A stretch of DNA of 64,000 nt from the NCBI GenBank assembly GCA_013365365.1, contig JABVXU010000321.1:1-64000 (forward strand), given 5' to 3'. Under the pieces are notes generated by a model. It did no database searches and was not told the origin of the DNA. It worked only from the letters and a program-made list of their open reading frames with translations. Position 1 is the first letter of the stretch. Each line of letters opens with the position of its first letter. A program made the position numbers and the translations under genes. Positions 11,301-25,200 of this stretch are shown piece by piece. This stretch comes from Cruorifilaria tuberocauda. Lineage: Eukaryota > Nematoda > Chromadorea > Rhabditida > Onchocercidae.

Positions 11301-13899
11301 TTCCAGGAATTTATTTACGAATTTTTCCCTCAAGAATCTGAATGGCAACTATTGAGGAATCCGATAACATTACGACAGTTTGAATCATTGCCGTTCGTAC
11401 GCTCACTTTTCTTCCGCTATGGTCTAAGTTTCACTGAACCAAATTTACAAGCTGTTATAAAGGTAAAATTTTAACCATAATTAAAGTAATTAAGTTGTAA
11501 TAAAGAGTAATATAATTGAGGATAGAAATTTTGGCATACTCAAGAAAATTTTAAAAAGTTGAAAAATGAAAGAATTTTCGAGAAGAAATAGAAATATTGA
11601 AAATTTCGTTTGCTGAAATTAAAAAAATCATTCTAGGCTGATGGAAGTGGAGCAGCAACAATTTCAATAACAATGTCAAATGAAGCTTTGAACTCATTGA
11701 TATTTCACTACAATCTTCGGTAATCATTATTAAATCGATTGGAATTTCTTCATATAATTAAAACTTAATCGATAATTCGGAAGTGTAATAATAAATTGAT
11801 CAGAGTAAAATCAGATTAATTACGATAAATGTTAGACAAAACTATGAAAGGTGGAAATTCATTTAACTAAAGAAATTTGCTGAAATAAAGGAAAATTAAA
11901 TCAGTAAAAAATATAGAGAAAATATTTGACTTTAAATTTTCATAAATTCTCAAATAATTAAACAATTTCAAATATCAACAGATAATTATTAAAGCATGAA
12001 ATAGAACAATCATTTCTATTGTTTGTATCCGGAAAATTTTGATGAAACCGGAAAATTGATAAGAATGATTGCAAGAATGATTGATCGTAAATAAACAGAA
12101 ATAAGCATATGATGGAAAATTTTCTGTAGATTTTTCGATGGTGATGATGTTGAGATGAACGGTTACAACCTGAAACGTTTCGTTATGCAATCCGTAATCG
12201 GTGATTCGGCTATATTCCGTGTACATTGTCCATGTACAAGATCGCTACTGTTGGATATTTTTGCAAATGCTGTTTCACCTGGACACTATCTAACCGGTCA
12301 ACCGATTAAATTCAAAAGTATTTGCAAATTTAAGGTTAAACATATTATCATACGGAATACTTGTAATAATAATAATTTTTAATTAATTTGTTGACATATT
12401 AATTGATAGTAATAAGTATAATTTATTAAAATAAATTGATGAAAACATTTTGCATCGATAATTCAAAATTGTGGTATTACCCGTTATTTGGGTAATATTA
12501 CCCATTATTTGGGTAATGTAAATTTTGAGATATTTATAAGTAGCATTATTAATAATAATTGAAAATTAATTAAGCATTAGAAAGATATATCCGGAGAATT
12601 TGTGAAATTCCAATGAATAATATCATAACTGTTATTTAGTCAGGTAAAGTATTGCACGTATTATTTATTAATGATAATAAATATTATTAATATCGATATC
12701 AGTATCAACAGTAATAATATATCAATATTATTATGCGATAATACTTTTTCAAAAACATCCTAAAGTTTTTTAGATTATTTGCGAGAAATTGAATGTAATA
12801 ATGGTACCATTACCTGAATGCGCAAGCGGTGAATGGGGTCCGGCAAAAGCATACCGTTTGTTTGGTTTGATACCGTTAACCCATGAAAATGCAATCATCA
12901 ATTGCGGTCGAATACTTGAAATCAATTTTAGGTTAAAACTATTTTTTTTTCGCTTAAGAATGTCCTAATACTTGTTTAAAATATTATTTCCTGAATTACA
13001 TGACTGATATTTGAAGCAATCCTAAGCCTAAGCCTAAGCCTAAGTCTAAATTTTATTTATATCTGCAAGGTAAGTTAGAAGTTGGAAAAACTAAAAAAGG
13101 TCAATTTACAGAATTAAGAAATAAAGAGAAAGTGTGGTTTGAAAATTTTCGATAAATATTTGAATAATCTCTCATTACTATTCATTATTAATTGATTAAT
13201 GATCATTAATTATTATTAATTATTGATTTTATCAAATAATGATAATGCTATTATTAAGAATGGTGAAACCGATGGCAGAATTCGTAGCATCATTGCATAA
13301 GAATCGTGTGGACGATCGTAACCTACAAGGTCACTGTCAAGCATTGATCCGTGGTGACATTGTTAGGATTCAGGTTGACTTTCATGAAGATGGACAATAC
13401 GGTCTTGATATCTATACAAGGTAAGAAAATTTAGAAATTCATTCGATTAATTACTGAAATTTATTTGCATCAATCTTTAAATGAATATTTAATTTGTAAT
13501 TTTGTTTTTTATACCATATGTTAGGATTCAGGTTGACTTTTGTACCACGTTTTAGGATTCAGGTTGAATTTCACGTTGCTTTATTCATCTTAAATCGTTT
13601 TTATCAATGTATCAATTTTACGTTAAGATTTTCCGAATCAAGAAAACTGTGAAATTCCGAAAAGTTTTACACCTTACTTCAATTTTCACTCCTTCATAAT
13701 ATTACCACTTTAGTTGGCTAGATTCTATTATTTTTGGTATTTTATAACTACCAATTTTCTAGAAGAAAAAAGAATCATTCACTAATTTTTTACTAATTAT
13801 TAATTAATTAATTTAAGGGAAAATTCATCAACAGTATCAAATGGTGGCAAACAATTATTAACACATTGCTGTAAATATCTTGTTAATGTAAGAATGTGA
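5370..13899 (+). CDS. ltd-1: LTD-1-like LIM and transglutaminase-domain protein (14 exons)
   Basis: Exons: 5370-5540, 5768-5974, 6647-6763, 6954-7172, 8147-8367, 9220-9363, 9679-9843, 10029-10119, 11307-11462, 11637-11719, 12130-12334, 12774-12931, 13259-13420, 13818-13899; 726 residues with all phases consistent. The N terminus is one LIM zinc finger (C6, C9, H29, C32, C35, C38, C61, H64). A charged helical stretch follows (about 127-238), then a Pro-rich linker (246-261) and a transglutaminase-like core (about 270-420) with a long C-terminal extension. This order is that of nematode LTD-1, related to kyphoscoliosis peptidase; family members act at the cytoskeleton and cell junctions. The catalytic Cys, His and Asp positions are T348, T392 and Q406, so enzyme activity is unlikely. 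The least certain junctions are the weak acceptor before 6647 (TTAAAG) and the atypical donor after 7172. Confidence 0.9.
10780..10878. repeat. near-identical direct repeat in an LTD-1 intron
   Basis: A 38-bp sequence starting TAAGTCATTTTCG occurs at about 10780-10818 and again at 10841-10878. Each copy is preceded by TTCATTGCATAT, so the whole unit was probably duplicated. Just downstream (10985-11030) a shorter AATTAATATGTACTGT motif is repeated three times. Confidence 0.7.
12476..12517. repeat. two abutting perfect hairpins in an LTD-1 intron
   Basis: 12476-12496 and 12497-12517 are each a 21-nt inverted repeat: arms ATTACCC and GGGTAAT around a 7-nt loop. The two units differ by one loop base. 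They look like a tandem duplication of a small hairpin. Confidence 0.8.
13021..13044. repeat. interstitial telomeric repeat, four CCTAAG units
   Basis: Four perfect CCTAAG units followed by a degenerate TCTAAA. This is the complement of the nematode telomere repeat TTAGGC, in an LTD-1 intron. Confidence 0.85.
13521..13575. repeat. two intronic copies of an LTD-1 exon fragment
   Basis: The coding segment at 13363-13384 (TTAGGATTCAGGTTGACTTT) recurs almost exactly at 13521-13540, and with one change at 13552-13571, both inside the following intron. Confidence 0.75.
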
Positions 13900-15203
13900 T
13901 GCGTTTCCTCTTTCTTTTTTTAAAATTATATTATTAAAATTCACTTAGGAAATTTTCTGTGTTAATTTTTATGAATGAAATTAAGCTTTCAAACTAATTA
14001 ATAGTAGATAGGTGAATATTATATATGAATCCATTCATTATTGCTTTTTCTTATATTAAACATGAACAAAGCTTAAGGAAGAAATTAGTTTAGATGAAAA
14101 CAGAATATGTTTTTCTCTCCAATATTTATAAATTAAAATTGAAACGTATATTTTTCACTCGTTTCCTTATCTTTTTTTCTTTTTTATGAAATTTTGATTA
14201 TACTCTAGTCCCCCAGTTTTTTGCTTTTATCATATCTTATCACTATTATCATTATCATTCAATGTTCAATAAAAAAGAAATTTACAGCTCCTTTTTATTA
14301 TAGAAAAGATTTTAAGAAAAAAAGAAGTGAGAATGACAAAAAGGAAGAAAAACAGTTAATGAACGAATGCAGCATTATTACGAAACATTAAATAGTATAT
14401 AAGATGGAATATAAGTTGGAAGGAAGAATAATTAGCTATTACAACTTATCAGATCATTGAAATAAAAAGGACAATTTTCAATCTATTTTTTTTATCGTAA
14501 AAGAAATTTAAAAAAAAAAACAGGAGTGATAGAGTACAAAGTGCAAAGTAGGAAAGTATAAAGTACGAACAACAAAACTGATGTTTGACAACAAAAAAAA
14601 AGCATCGCCGTGACATTTGATCGTTTACTTGAGACATATCCATCACTCTCCGACTAAATGCTCGACAAATATTATATGAGCTCTTTCTTGATTAATTTTT
14701 TTCTTTCTTTAAGTAATTTCTGCATATGTGTTTCTCTGTGATTCGATATTTCAATTAAAAATTTTTTGCATTAATTTTAATGAACTATATTATAATGATA
14801 TTTTTACTTCATTCATTTTTGTGTACATTGTCATATATCAATCCTCTTTCTTAATGTTATAATTTTTAAATGTATTTCGGTACTTCAATGTTTAATGTTT
14901 ATTAAAGTATGATTTTTTGATTTGCAATAACTGTAAAAATACGGAAAATAGAAAAACTGTACAAGCATGTAAATATATAAAAGTCCATTTCATGGATCCA
15001 GAATCCCTTTAAATTATCGATCAATGTAGATTTATTCAACAACACAGATGTACTGAAAGAATATTGATAAAACAAAGGACAAAGCCGGATTCATTATAAT
15101 CCATCTGCTTTGAAATGCATTCCTCTTTTAGTTTATTATGCACTAATTACATATGCGAACATTTGAATTAAGGAATTCATAAACTCTTACTCCTATATCA
15201 AAA
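13900..15203. other. tail-to-tail intergenic region between LTD-1 and CWC27
   Basis: Both neighbouring genes end towards this region. A possible AATAAA polyadenylation signal for LTD-1 lies at 14268-14273. No coding exon could be supported. Confidence 0.55.
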
Positions 15204-18200
15204 CTACACAATTCCTCTCCTTCGCTGATTCATTTTATTCCGTGGATCCGCAATATCATACCAATCTTCACTTTCTTCTCGCAGATTTGCATCTTTCGCT
15301 TTACTTACTTTGCTATCTTCTTCAGGTGCCACAAATTTATGCACCAAACTGAAGAAAATTCATGATCAGATGGATTGATCAACAGATACTAGTTAATATA
15401 TGAAAAATTAATTTTTTCGCATTAGCTGAAGGAAATATAAAGTTATATGAAATTCGTAACTAGCGGAATTCAATAGCAACAACTACTGAATCATCAACAC
15501 AATCAAAAAGCATTGAGAAAAATTTTTGAAAATTTGTCATTTCCTCGAATGGTTACCATTTCAATAATGATTAAGAACTTACATTTCTGCGGTATTTAAA
15601 TCTTCCTCATTATCATAATTGAGCCTTCCAATTACTACTTTATCCTCTTTCTCTTTTTTCTCTTCTTTTTCCGAATTCGATGCTCTTGCAGGAATGACTG
15701 ACTTCATACCCTCGTGTTCCGCCAAAATTTTTTCAAGCATTGACATAGTCTGAAAGTAAAGAAAACCCTGATCTTTCACACAAATAACATAGCAGATCTC
15801 AGTAATTTTAAGAAATTCAAGAAGCACTTACCTCGTCTTGACGCCGCGGATCCTTCGATTTCAGCTTGACTTTTGCATTTTCCTTGAATTTCTGCTTCAT
15901 CTCGAGGTGTTTCCTTGTTGCTTCTGTTAATACTTTTTCTTCTGAAAGATTTCAACAAAAAATTTAATTAAATCGAAATTTCTATCCACATCTCCTCCTG
16001 GTAAGTATCTAAATTAAAATCCGTTTCAAAAAAGTATTATAATCGCTTCCTAATTTACCAATAATTCAACTTGAAATCCAAGCAATAGTCTCAAAAACCG
16101 GAGAAAAACAATGAAGTTATTTCATACCTTTACCTTAAAACATCGAATAAACTCAAATATATTGAATATGTTTTCTGAAAATGAAACAATAAAAATCGCC
16201 TACCTGCTGTTTCTTCCTTTTCTCTCTTTGGTTTGAGCATTGCTTTCAAATCTTTCTGCACCGATTTTACTTCTGCAGTGATTTTTTCTCTAAAATAAAT
16301 GGAACAAGACTACTACATGATGAAATCACATGTCTCATATTACGTAGAAAATTTAGTTTACAGTTCTATTTTTTGACGATCATTCATCTCTTGCTTGATC
16401 ATCGATTCAAAATCTTCATCTTCCTCATCGCCGCGATCATCGGTAGCTTTACGCTTACGCTTTTTCAGCTTTTCTTTGATTCGCTCCATCCTCGCTTCTC
16501 TTTCCTCGGCATCTTCAATATCCATTACCTGAATTAAAAAGACGAAATTGCCTTTTCCTTATGTAATACAGATGAAATTATGAATCAAAAACAAATAATA
16601 GATTTGACGTACAACTGACGATTCGAAAAGTTCTTCCATAGGGACAGCCAATTCTTTACTGAGCGTTTCATCAGTCAATATATCATGTGCACTTTTACTC
16701 TTACACTTTAATTTCTGAAAAATATGAATATTCGAAAATTCGTATGAGATCATATTGAAGAAATTTATGAGAACAAATTAAGGGACACTATAAAAATATT
16801 GCTTTTTCAGCTCTTCCTATTTGTTAACATACTGAAAATAATACGAAATTAAAAAAGAAAACGGAAATGGAAAATGCAAATGCAGTATAACAAAATTGTT
16901 GTCATGATTCATTAAACGTCCTGATGACCAGAATTTTTATGTTCCTACTTTGAATTTAAACCGAAATTGGGATCTCCGAGATATTGAGACAGCGTGTAGC
17001 TCACACTAATTAATAGTCTACTTTTGTCGCTATCAATTTTTTCAGTTCTATCTGCACAAACATGTTATACTGACTACCGCACAAAAAAAACAGTTCAATA
17101 TTGTTTTAAATAAATTTATGAACTGACAAGGAAAGCGTTATCAATAAACAAACCTGATTCACTTCCTGCAGTTCCATTTCATCTTCTTCGGCTTCATCAC
17201 CAAATGAAAGAAGAGTAAGATTTCTAAAGAAAAAAAATTGTTGACTTTAACTAATTTAGCTTATGAAGGGCAAAAAGAAAAGATAGTTTTTAAAAAGATA
17301 CTAGTTTTTAATTTATTCTGAAAAAAGAAAAAACGATTAATAAAAAAAACTACAATTATCAATTATTGAATGCATTATATCTAAAAGATTTTCTCAGTAC
17401 AGTTCATCTGTAAACGCAAAACGTTCACTACTCCTACTCACCTTAATCTTATATATACAAGAAAAAAATTAAGGAAAATTAGATAAAATTAACTTTTTTT
17501 ACATTTTAAATGCCTTTTGTAGTTAGCAATTTTTCCATTCTATCTACTAGAACCTGAGTATCACTCTATTCTCGAACAGCATTTTTTCTTTTACGCTTAA
17601 TTATGAGAAGACATTAATCCAAAATTATGTAGTGAAAAAACTTAATTCATCGTTTTCTAATTTCAAATAGATTTATTATCAATAATATTAAATTTAATCT
17701 ATCCTCTAGCCCTTTACTACCTTCTTCATTGATATCAGTTACTGAAGCTAATGAAGCTATACTGTTTTCTTCTCTCATAAAATATGTAACTGAAAATTTG
17801 TAGAAGATTTACTTTTTAGCATCTTTTTCCTTTCGAATTTTCTCCTTTTTCTTTTTATCTTTCTTCTTTTCTCTTGGAACAATATCACTGAATGGATTAT
17901 TTAGTATTTCCACTTGGAGTATTTTCTGTTTTCTAAGCGGCTTATCATCCTCGCCTATCTCGCATTCTCCCAGAAGTAACATATTAAAAAGCGTATTACC
18001 AACAACCTTCAATAAATATTATGTGATAATACAGACACAACTAACTCTTCACACGAAAGTATATAATTTCAATAAGTTCCATTCCATTTAATGGCAATCA
18101 TTCTATTTTGTTCCATCTTTCCTAACTTATTCTTCATACTTTCGTCCAATTATAAATATAACGACTTGATTTACTTCAAAACTTTACTAAAAAAACTTGA

Positions 18201-19017
18201 AGACGTTTTTTTACACACATAAAAAAGAAACAAACTTTTCCGAAAAGAGTATGTTTTTTGTCCAGGTCCGGTGTTGCATTTAAAGTGAAAAAGAACTGCG
18301 AGCCATTCATGCCATCACTTCCGCTTGCCATTCCGACTAGACCACGACGATTAAACTTCAATCGTTGATGGAACTCATTCTAGAAGAATATTAGCTACAC
18401 AAGGAGTAGAAGGAAAGTCATATATCAATCATTCTTCAAAAAAGATTAAAGAGTATTTTAAAATCTAACTGCGTAAGAATTGATGTCTATATAAAAATTT
18501 TTTTAAAAGAGTTTCCACATATCCTTAAAATCATACCATATGGCATACAATATGTGACTTGATTAATTTGATAAAAATACCTTGAATGGAGCAGCATAAA
18601 TACTTTCACCTCCTTCACCAGTACCTGTTGGATCACCTCCTTGAACAATAAAATCTCGAATTACTCGATGAAATATCGTACCATTATAGTAACCTTCCAT
18701 GCATAACTGGATAAAATTTCGGCAAGCGAGTGGACATTCTTTTGACCATAGTTCAATATCAATGTCGCCAACTGTTGTTTTCATACACACCTGAAAGATT
18801 TCTCCCATTATAAATGCGAAAAATCTAAAAACATTAGTGGTTTCCCATCAACCGACTCATACTTCCTTTGCTTTCGGAGCGCTACAAAAACTACATATAT
18901 TCCAAAAATGTTATTTGTTAAAAATTTCCTGGAAAAAAGTCAATTTCCTGAAGAATAATAAATTTCAAAACAGACCTTGCCGCTTGTTGCTGGTTCATTC
19001 ACGTATATATTACTCAT
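15204..19017 (-). CDS. cyn-16: spliceosome-associated cyclophilin CWC27 homologue (11 exons)
   Basis: Exons in transcription order: 19017-18976, 18790-18581, 18379-18236, 18006-17813, 17223-17154, 16714-16613, 16528-16362, 16289-16204, 15941-15832, 15749-15583, 15348-15204; 478 residues, close to the human length. Residues 12-170 form a cyclophilin domain. R56, F61 and Q64 of the prolyl-isomerase pocket are present, but the cyclosporin-contact Trp is D122, as expected for the catalytically weak CWC27 branch. The LLSFG-[DE]-EA motif after the domain, the long charged Lys/Glu-rich tail and the DWYDIADPRN motif near the C terminus are CWC27 marks. CWC27 binds CWC22 and acts in the activated spliceosome. 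I use the C. elegans symbol for the orthologue. It lies 818 bp downstream of TPI on the same strand. Confidence 0.93.
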
Positions 19018-19026
19018 TGAGATTAC

Positions 19027-19036
19027 CTGCAAATCT
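19027..19036 (-). promoter_or_regulatory. likely trans-splice acceptor of the CWC27 gene
   Basis: On the minus strand GATTTGCAG lies 9 bases before the start codon at 19017, which suits spliced-leader addition. A 5' untranslated intron is the alternative. Confidence 0.5.
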
Positions 19037-19834
19037 ATTTATTCATCAATATCACAGTATTAGAAACGTTTTACTGATCGATTCATTTGCAATATTCCTC
19101 CACTAATTATCTTCGCTTTTATGATGAATTTCCAACAGCTAGAGCTGATATACTTAAATGTCTTTTAATATAACAAATACGTTAAACTGTCCAATTTTTT
19201 ATCTATTACATTGAAGACGGCAAAACAACAGGACATATTTATTTCTCAACATTAACGTATAATCATTACGATAAAGCTAATTCTTCAGATCAGCACTAGG
19301 TGTATAAGTTCAAGATTTAAGTACGTGGAATTCAATTTCTAACACAAAATCTAGCACCCTTTCCTTCTCTCTTGTTTCCAGGAAGTTAACGATGGATACA
19401 TAAAATATTTTCCGCCATTTTAATTATCCATTCTCATCATTTAGATTCGAGAACATATTTCGACCACTCAAACACCATTTTATGGATGTCTGTGGATGTA
19501 TCGTTAAATGCCATTACCCTCTTAGATAAGTAAATAAGCATGAATTTTTGAAAGTAAACTTGTTATCTCTTTAAATGATTGAAACATAACAGACGCAACA
19601 ACATTAATAATGTAGAAAAAAATTTTTATGCTTGTGTAATTGCAATTACACTACAATTTACTAATAAAGCAATATGAAATAAAATCAATGAAAATCTTTT
19701 TAACTGTCAGTACTATTATGGAATAAATTAAATTAAGGAACCATCACTCACACTGAATAAATTCTACGGTTACTTTACTTTAAAACATTCAAGAAAAATA
19801 ACGACAAATGCTACCAGACGTTGCTACTACTAAA

Positions 19835-21613
<1,779 letters not shown>

Positions 21614-21620
21614 TGTGAAT

Positions 21621-21630
21621 CTGAAAAAAG
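21621..21630 (-). promoter_or_regulatory. likely trans-splice acceptor of the TPI gene
   Basis: The minus strand has CTTTTTTCAG 7 bases before the start codon, a near-consensus nematode acceptor. It would leave a seven-base leader after spliced-leader addition. Confidence 0.6.
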
Positions 21631-22297
21631 GTAGGTCAATTTCATTATTTCTGGTGCATATATGGTTAAAAAGTCACAAACCATACGCAAAATGATCAGA
21701 AATTTATAAAAATATGGAAAGAGTAAACAAAAACAGATAACTGTCATGCAGCATCTTCAACAAAAAAGCATTTAAACATACTCAGCATCTGCCAAGACCA
21801 CCACTGTATAGTTTAGCAACTTATAAGTTGTCCCTTCTATATGAATTCCGACAAATTGGATAATATGAACGTCTATCGTATGAAAGAAAAAAAAAAACTG
21901 CTCACAAAGATTTGGAAAGATTTTCGCATGGTCATGTGGAACCATTCAATATATTACGAATTACTGTTCACCCTAAAACTTTATTTCCCACACTCAAAAC
22001 AACTGAAGCCAACATAACAAAATTCATCAACCACAAAAAAATAAATCATAAAAATAAAACAGTGCAAGAATGTCGCTAACCAAGAAACTGTATTAACACA
22101 AAGTTTTTTAGCTTAAAAACTTTTATCTTACATTATTTTATTTCTTATCCCCAGCTTATTCTTACCTACAATCTATGAAATTTCAATCCCGAACAAAAAT
22201 TCGAATCACAATACTTGAAAAAGTGATTTGAATAAAATAGAAAAATTTTTTATAATAAACGATCATATCTTGCACAATTTCTTGTCACCGCAGCAAT

Positions 22298-25200
22298 CTA
22301 ATTCGGAGATAATTGATGAACAATCTGAAAATAATGTTAAGAAAAGTGAAAACTTTTTTCAGATATTAACTCAGTAAAAGTTACTATGAGAATCTAAGTC
22401 GAACCAAGCAATTAACTTAGTGAGCGGCTAATGTTGCTCAATAAATAAACAATTTTCACCACCACAATAGTACACGTTAAGAAAAGTTTCTCCCTCTGCT
22501 TGTTCATCAGACAGGATTTCAGTGGTTACTGAAATTTTGATAATTCTATAAGACGAATAGTCTTAAATAAAGATCTTAAATAAATAAAGATCTGCATTAG
22601 TCAGGTGATGTAGATAGGAGAAACGACACAGAAAGCGCCTGTTATGCTGTATTGAGAACGTATAAATGCATTTTCTGCTTATCTCATAAATCTCGTAAAG
22701 AAATAAACCTCTTCATAATTCTTTTGCTGCGTTTCATATAATTTCTCTAACTTCTTTCGCTGTTTCTTCGAGATTTCTTCACCATTAGCAAGATGTGTTG
22801 GTATTCCCTTATCATCGTATTTCAAGAATTTTGCAGCATCTTTACCTTGCTTAAACATTTCCCAAGGTGGTATGCGCTTCGATGCTTCCTTTTCCGCTTT
22901 TTCCTGCTGCTTCCGATACTTTTCCTGGAAAGGAGCTGATTTAATGTAAGAATCATTAAAGTAATTTCGAAAATTTCACATATAACACAATATGACAATA
23001 TAAGCTTCGCTAAATATTTGAATATAAAGCTGCAAAAGATAATATCACCATATCGTCAATATCCAAATATTTTGCAATAACCTCTTCTTTTGCAGCTTCA
23101 ATAGCCTTCTTCTGCTCTTGCTCTCGCAGCAAAGTTTCTCTATCAACAAGTTTGATACATGTCTCTGCACTTCGATCTTCGAGTCGTACACCCAATTCCG
23201 GTAAAACTTCATCTCTTAGTCTATCGCATTCCTAATTCACCATTAGTATCATAAAGCAAATATATAATCAAATAAACATAGACCTTTATATAATATCAGA
23301 AGTACAATAAAAACAGAAGAACAATCAAAACCTTTCTTAATCGAACAACCAAAAATTCAAAACCTACTTCCAAAATCTCAATGATTTTTCGTTCGCGAGC
23401 AACCTTTCGAATTTGTTCACGGAAATTGACAAGCGCTGTTAGATATGGCATGAGTAGTTCTTCTTTGGATGTGATTGAAATATCGTAATTCGATACTTCA
23501 CTAGACAAAACTGATTTAAATTAAGAAGAAAATGGAAAAATAGAAAAGGATATTATAGCATGGTAACTGAAAAAAAAACATATTGACTATATCAAAAACG
23601 AATTAAACACACTTTTGTTCTACTGGAAAACCAATATCAACATTTTGGGGTATGACTCCGAATATTTTGAGCAACAACGTCATGTACAATGCAATATTTC
23701 GCAATAACAAGGAATTTGGAATGCTATTCCTTTTGTCCTAAAATAATAGTATTAAAACAAAATTTTTACAAGCAAGTTAGAGTTAAAATTTTACTCGAAA
23801 CTAATCATTACAATATTTTACAACTAATATCTCATCCCTTTCATGCGTAATATTATCTCAATAATTGGTCTTACGTCTGGCATTATGAATACTTGTTTAA
23901 TTCGTCTAAGAATGGATAGTCTCAGCATTTCACGATGAACTGAACTTGAATGAATAAGGAACCGTGCACAAAAAAGTTTGTTAAAGTTATCGGTTAATAA
24001 TAATACTTTCATAATTCTCTAAGTGCACGCAATGACAATGCAATGACAACCAACACTAACCATTTCAGTGATGTAAGCATTTCCTATGCCAATCAATTCC
24101 CGCAACTTTTCAATCACTGTTCGTGTATCGATCGAATCACACAGTGCTACGTTTATCTCAGTTTTGATTTTACAAAAATTATCGATCATAGCTAATTCCA
24201 CATCACTATATTTTCGATAACTCTAAAAGAAATTAAAAGAAATAATAAGAAGTTGAAAAACTACAGATGAAAAATTACCTTATTGAATCAAACATACTCA
24301 CTTCACTATTATTCGGCCTATAATGCTTTCGTAAATAATCTTTAACCGCTAAGAAAAATTCATTGGTGATTTTTTCAAATTGCAAAGCTCTTTCCATTGA
24401 AGCATTACTGAAAATGTTACAATTCACGAACAAATCAATGAACAAAGAAATTGAAAATTTGATCCAAAACTTCAAAACCAAACTGACCTATAATCAAGAA
24501 CATCATTCCAATTATGCATTAGGAATAATATCCTTAATTGTCGAGCAGTATAATGTTCCAATGCTTCGCGAATCGTTATGAAATTTTTGAGACTTTTGGA
24601 CATTTTTAAACCAGCGATTCGAAGTGAACCACAATGTAAGAAGTAATTGACCCAATTTTCGATATCATAATGAGCTTCTACCTGAAAATAATAACAGCAT
24701 AAACAGGCAGACGAATTAGTAAATTATTATATTGATCAAGTTAAAACTTTATAAGTGCCCTTATCTTTAAAAAAATAAATACGAGTGAAAAATTCCAATA
24801 ATTTTAAAATAGAATCTTAAGTAAGAAGAATGTTCGGCTTCATGAACTTAATTATAAACTTTCCAAAATTCGAGGGAAAAACAATCGAAATGCGAAGTAT
24901 AGAAATGGACGGCAAAGAACATGCATGTTTATGCAATAAAATTTTTTAGAATCAATTTTCAGTTACCTGTGCTATTTCGTTATCATGATGTGGAAATTTC
25001 AAATCAAAACCACCAGCATGAATATCTAAAGAAGAACCGCAGATTTTTGAGCTCATCGCTGAACACTCAATATGCCAACCCGGCCGACCTGGAATAAAAC
25101 ACGTGCATATATTTCAGCAGAAGTAATAATTTTAGCTGTAAAAAAAACATAAGCATTAGTGCGCTGAAATAAAAATGAGATGAAGCATTGATGGGTATGT

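Noticed and set aside
23824..24012. 62-codon minus-strand frame between two CysRS exons
   Set aside because: The flanking exons (ending ITEM and starting DKRNSIPN) join in phase and match the family without it; it is intronic.
24363..24581. Plus-strand frame opposite CysRS exons
   Set aside because: Shadow of real coding sequence on the minus strand.
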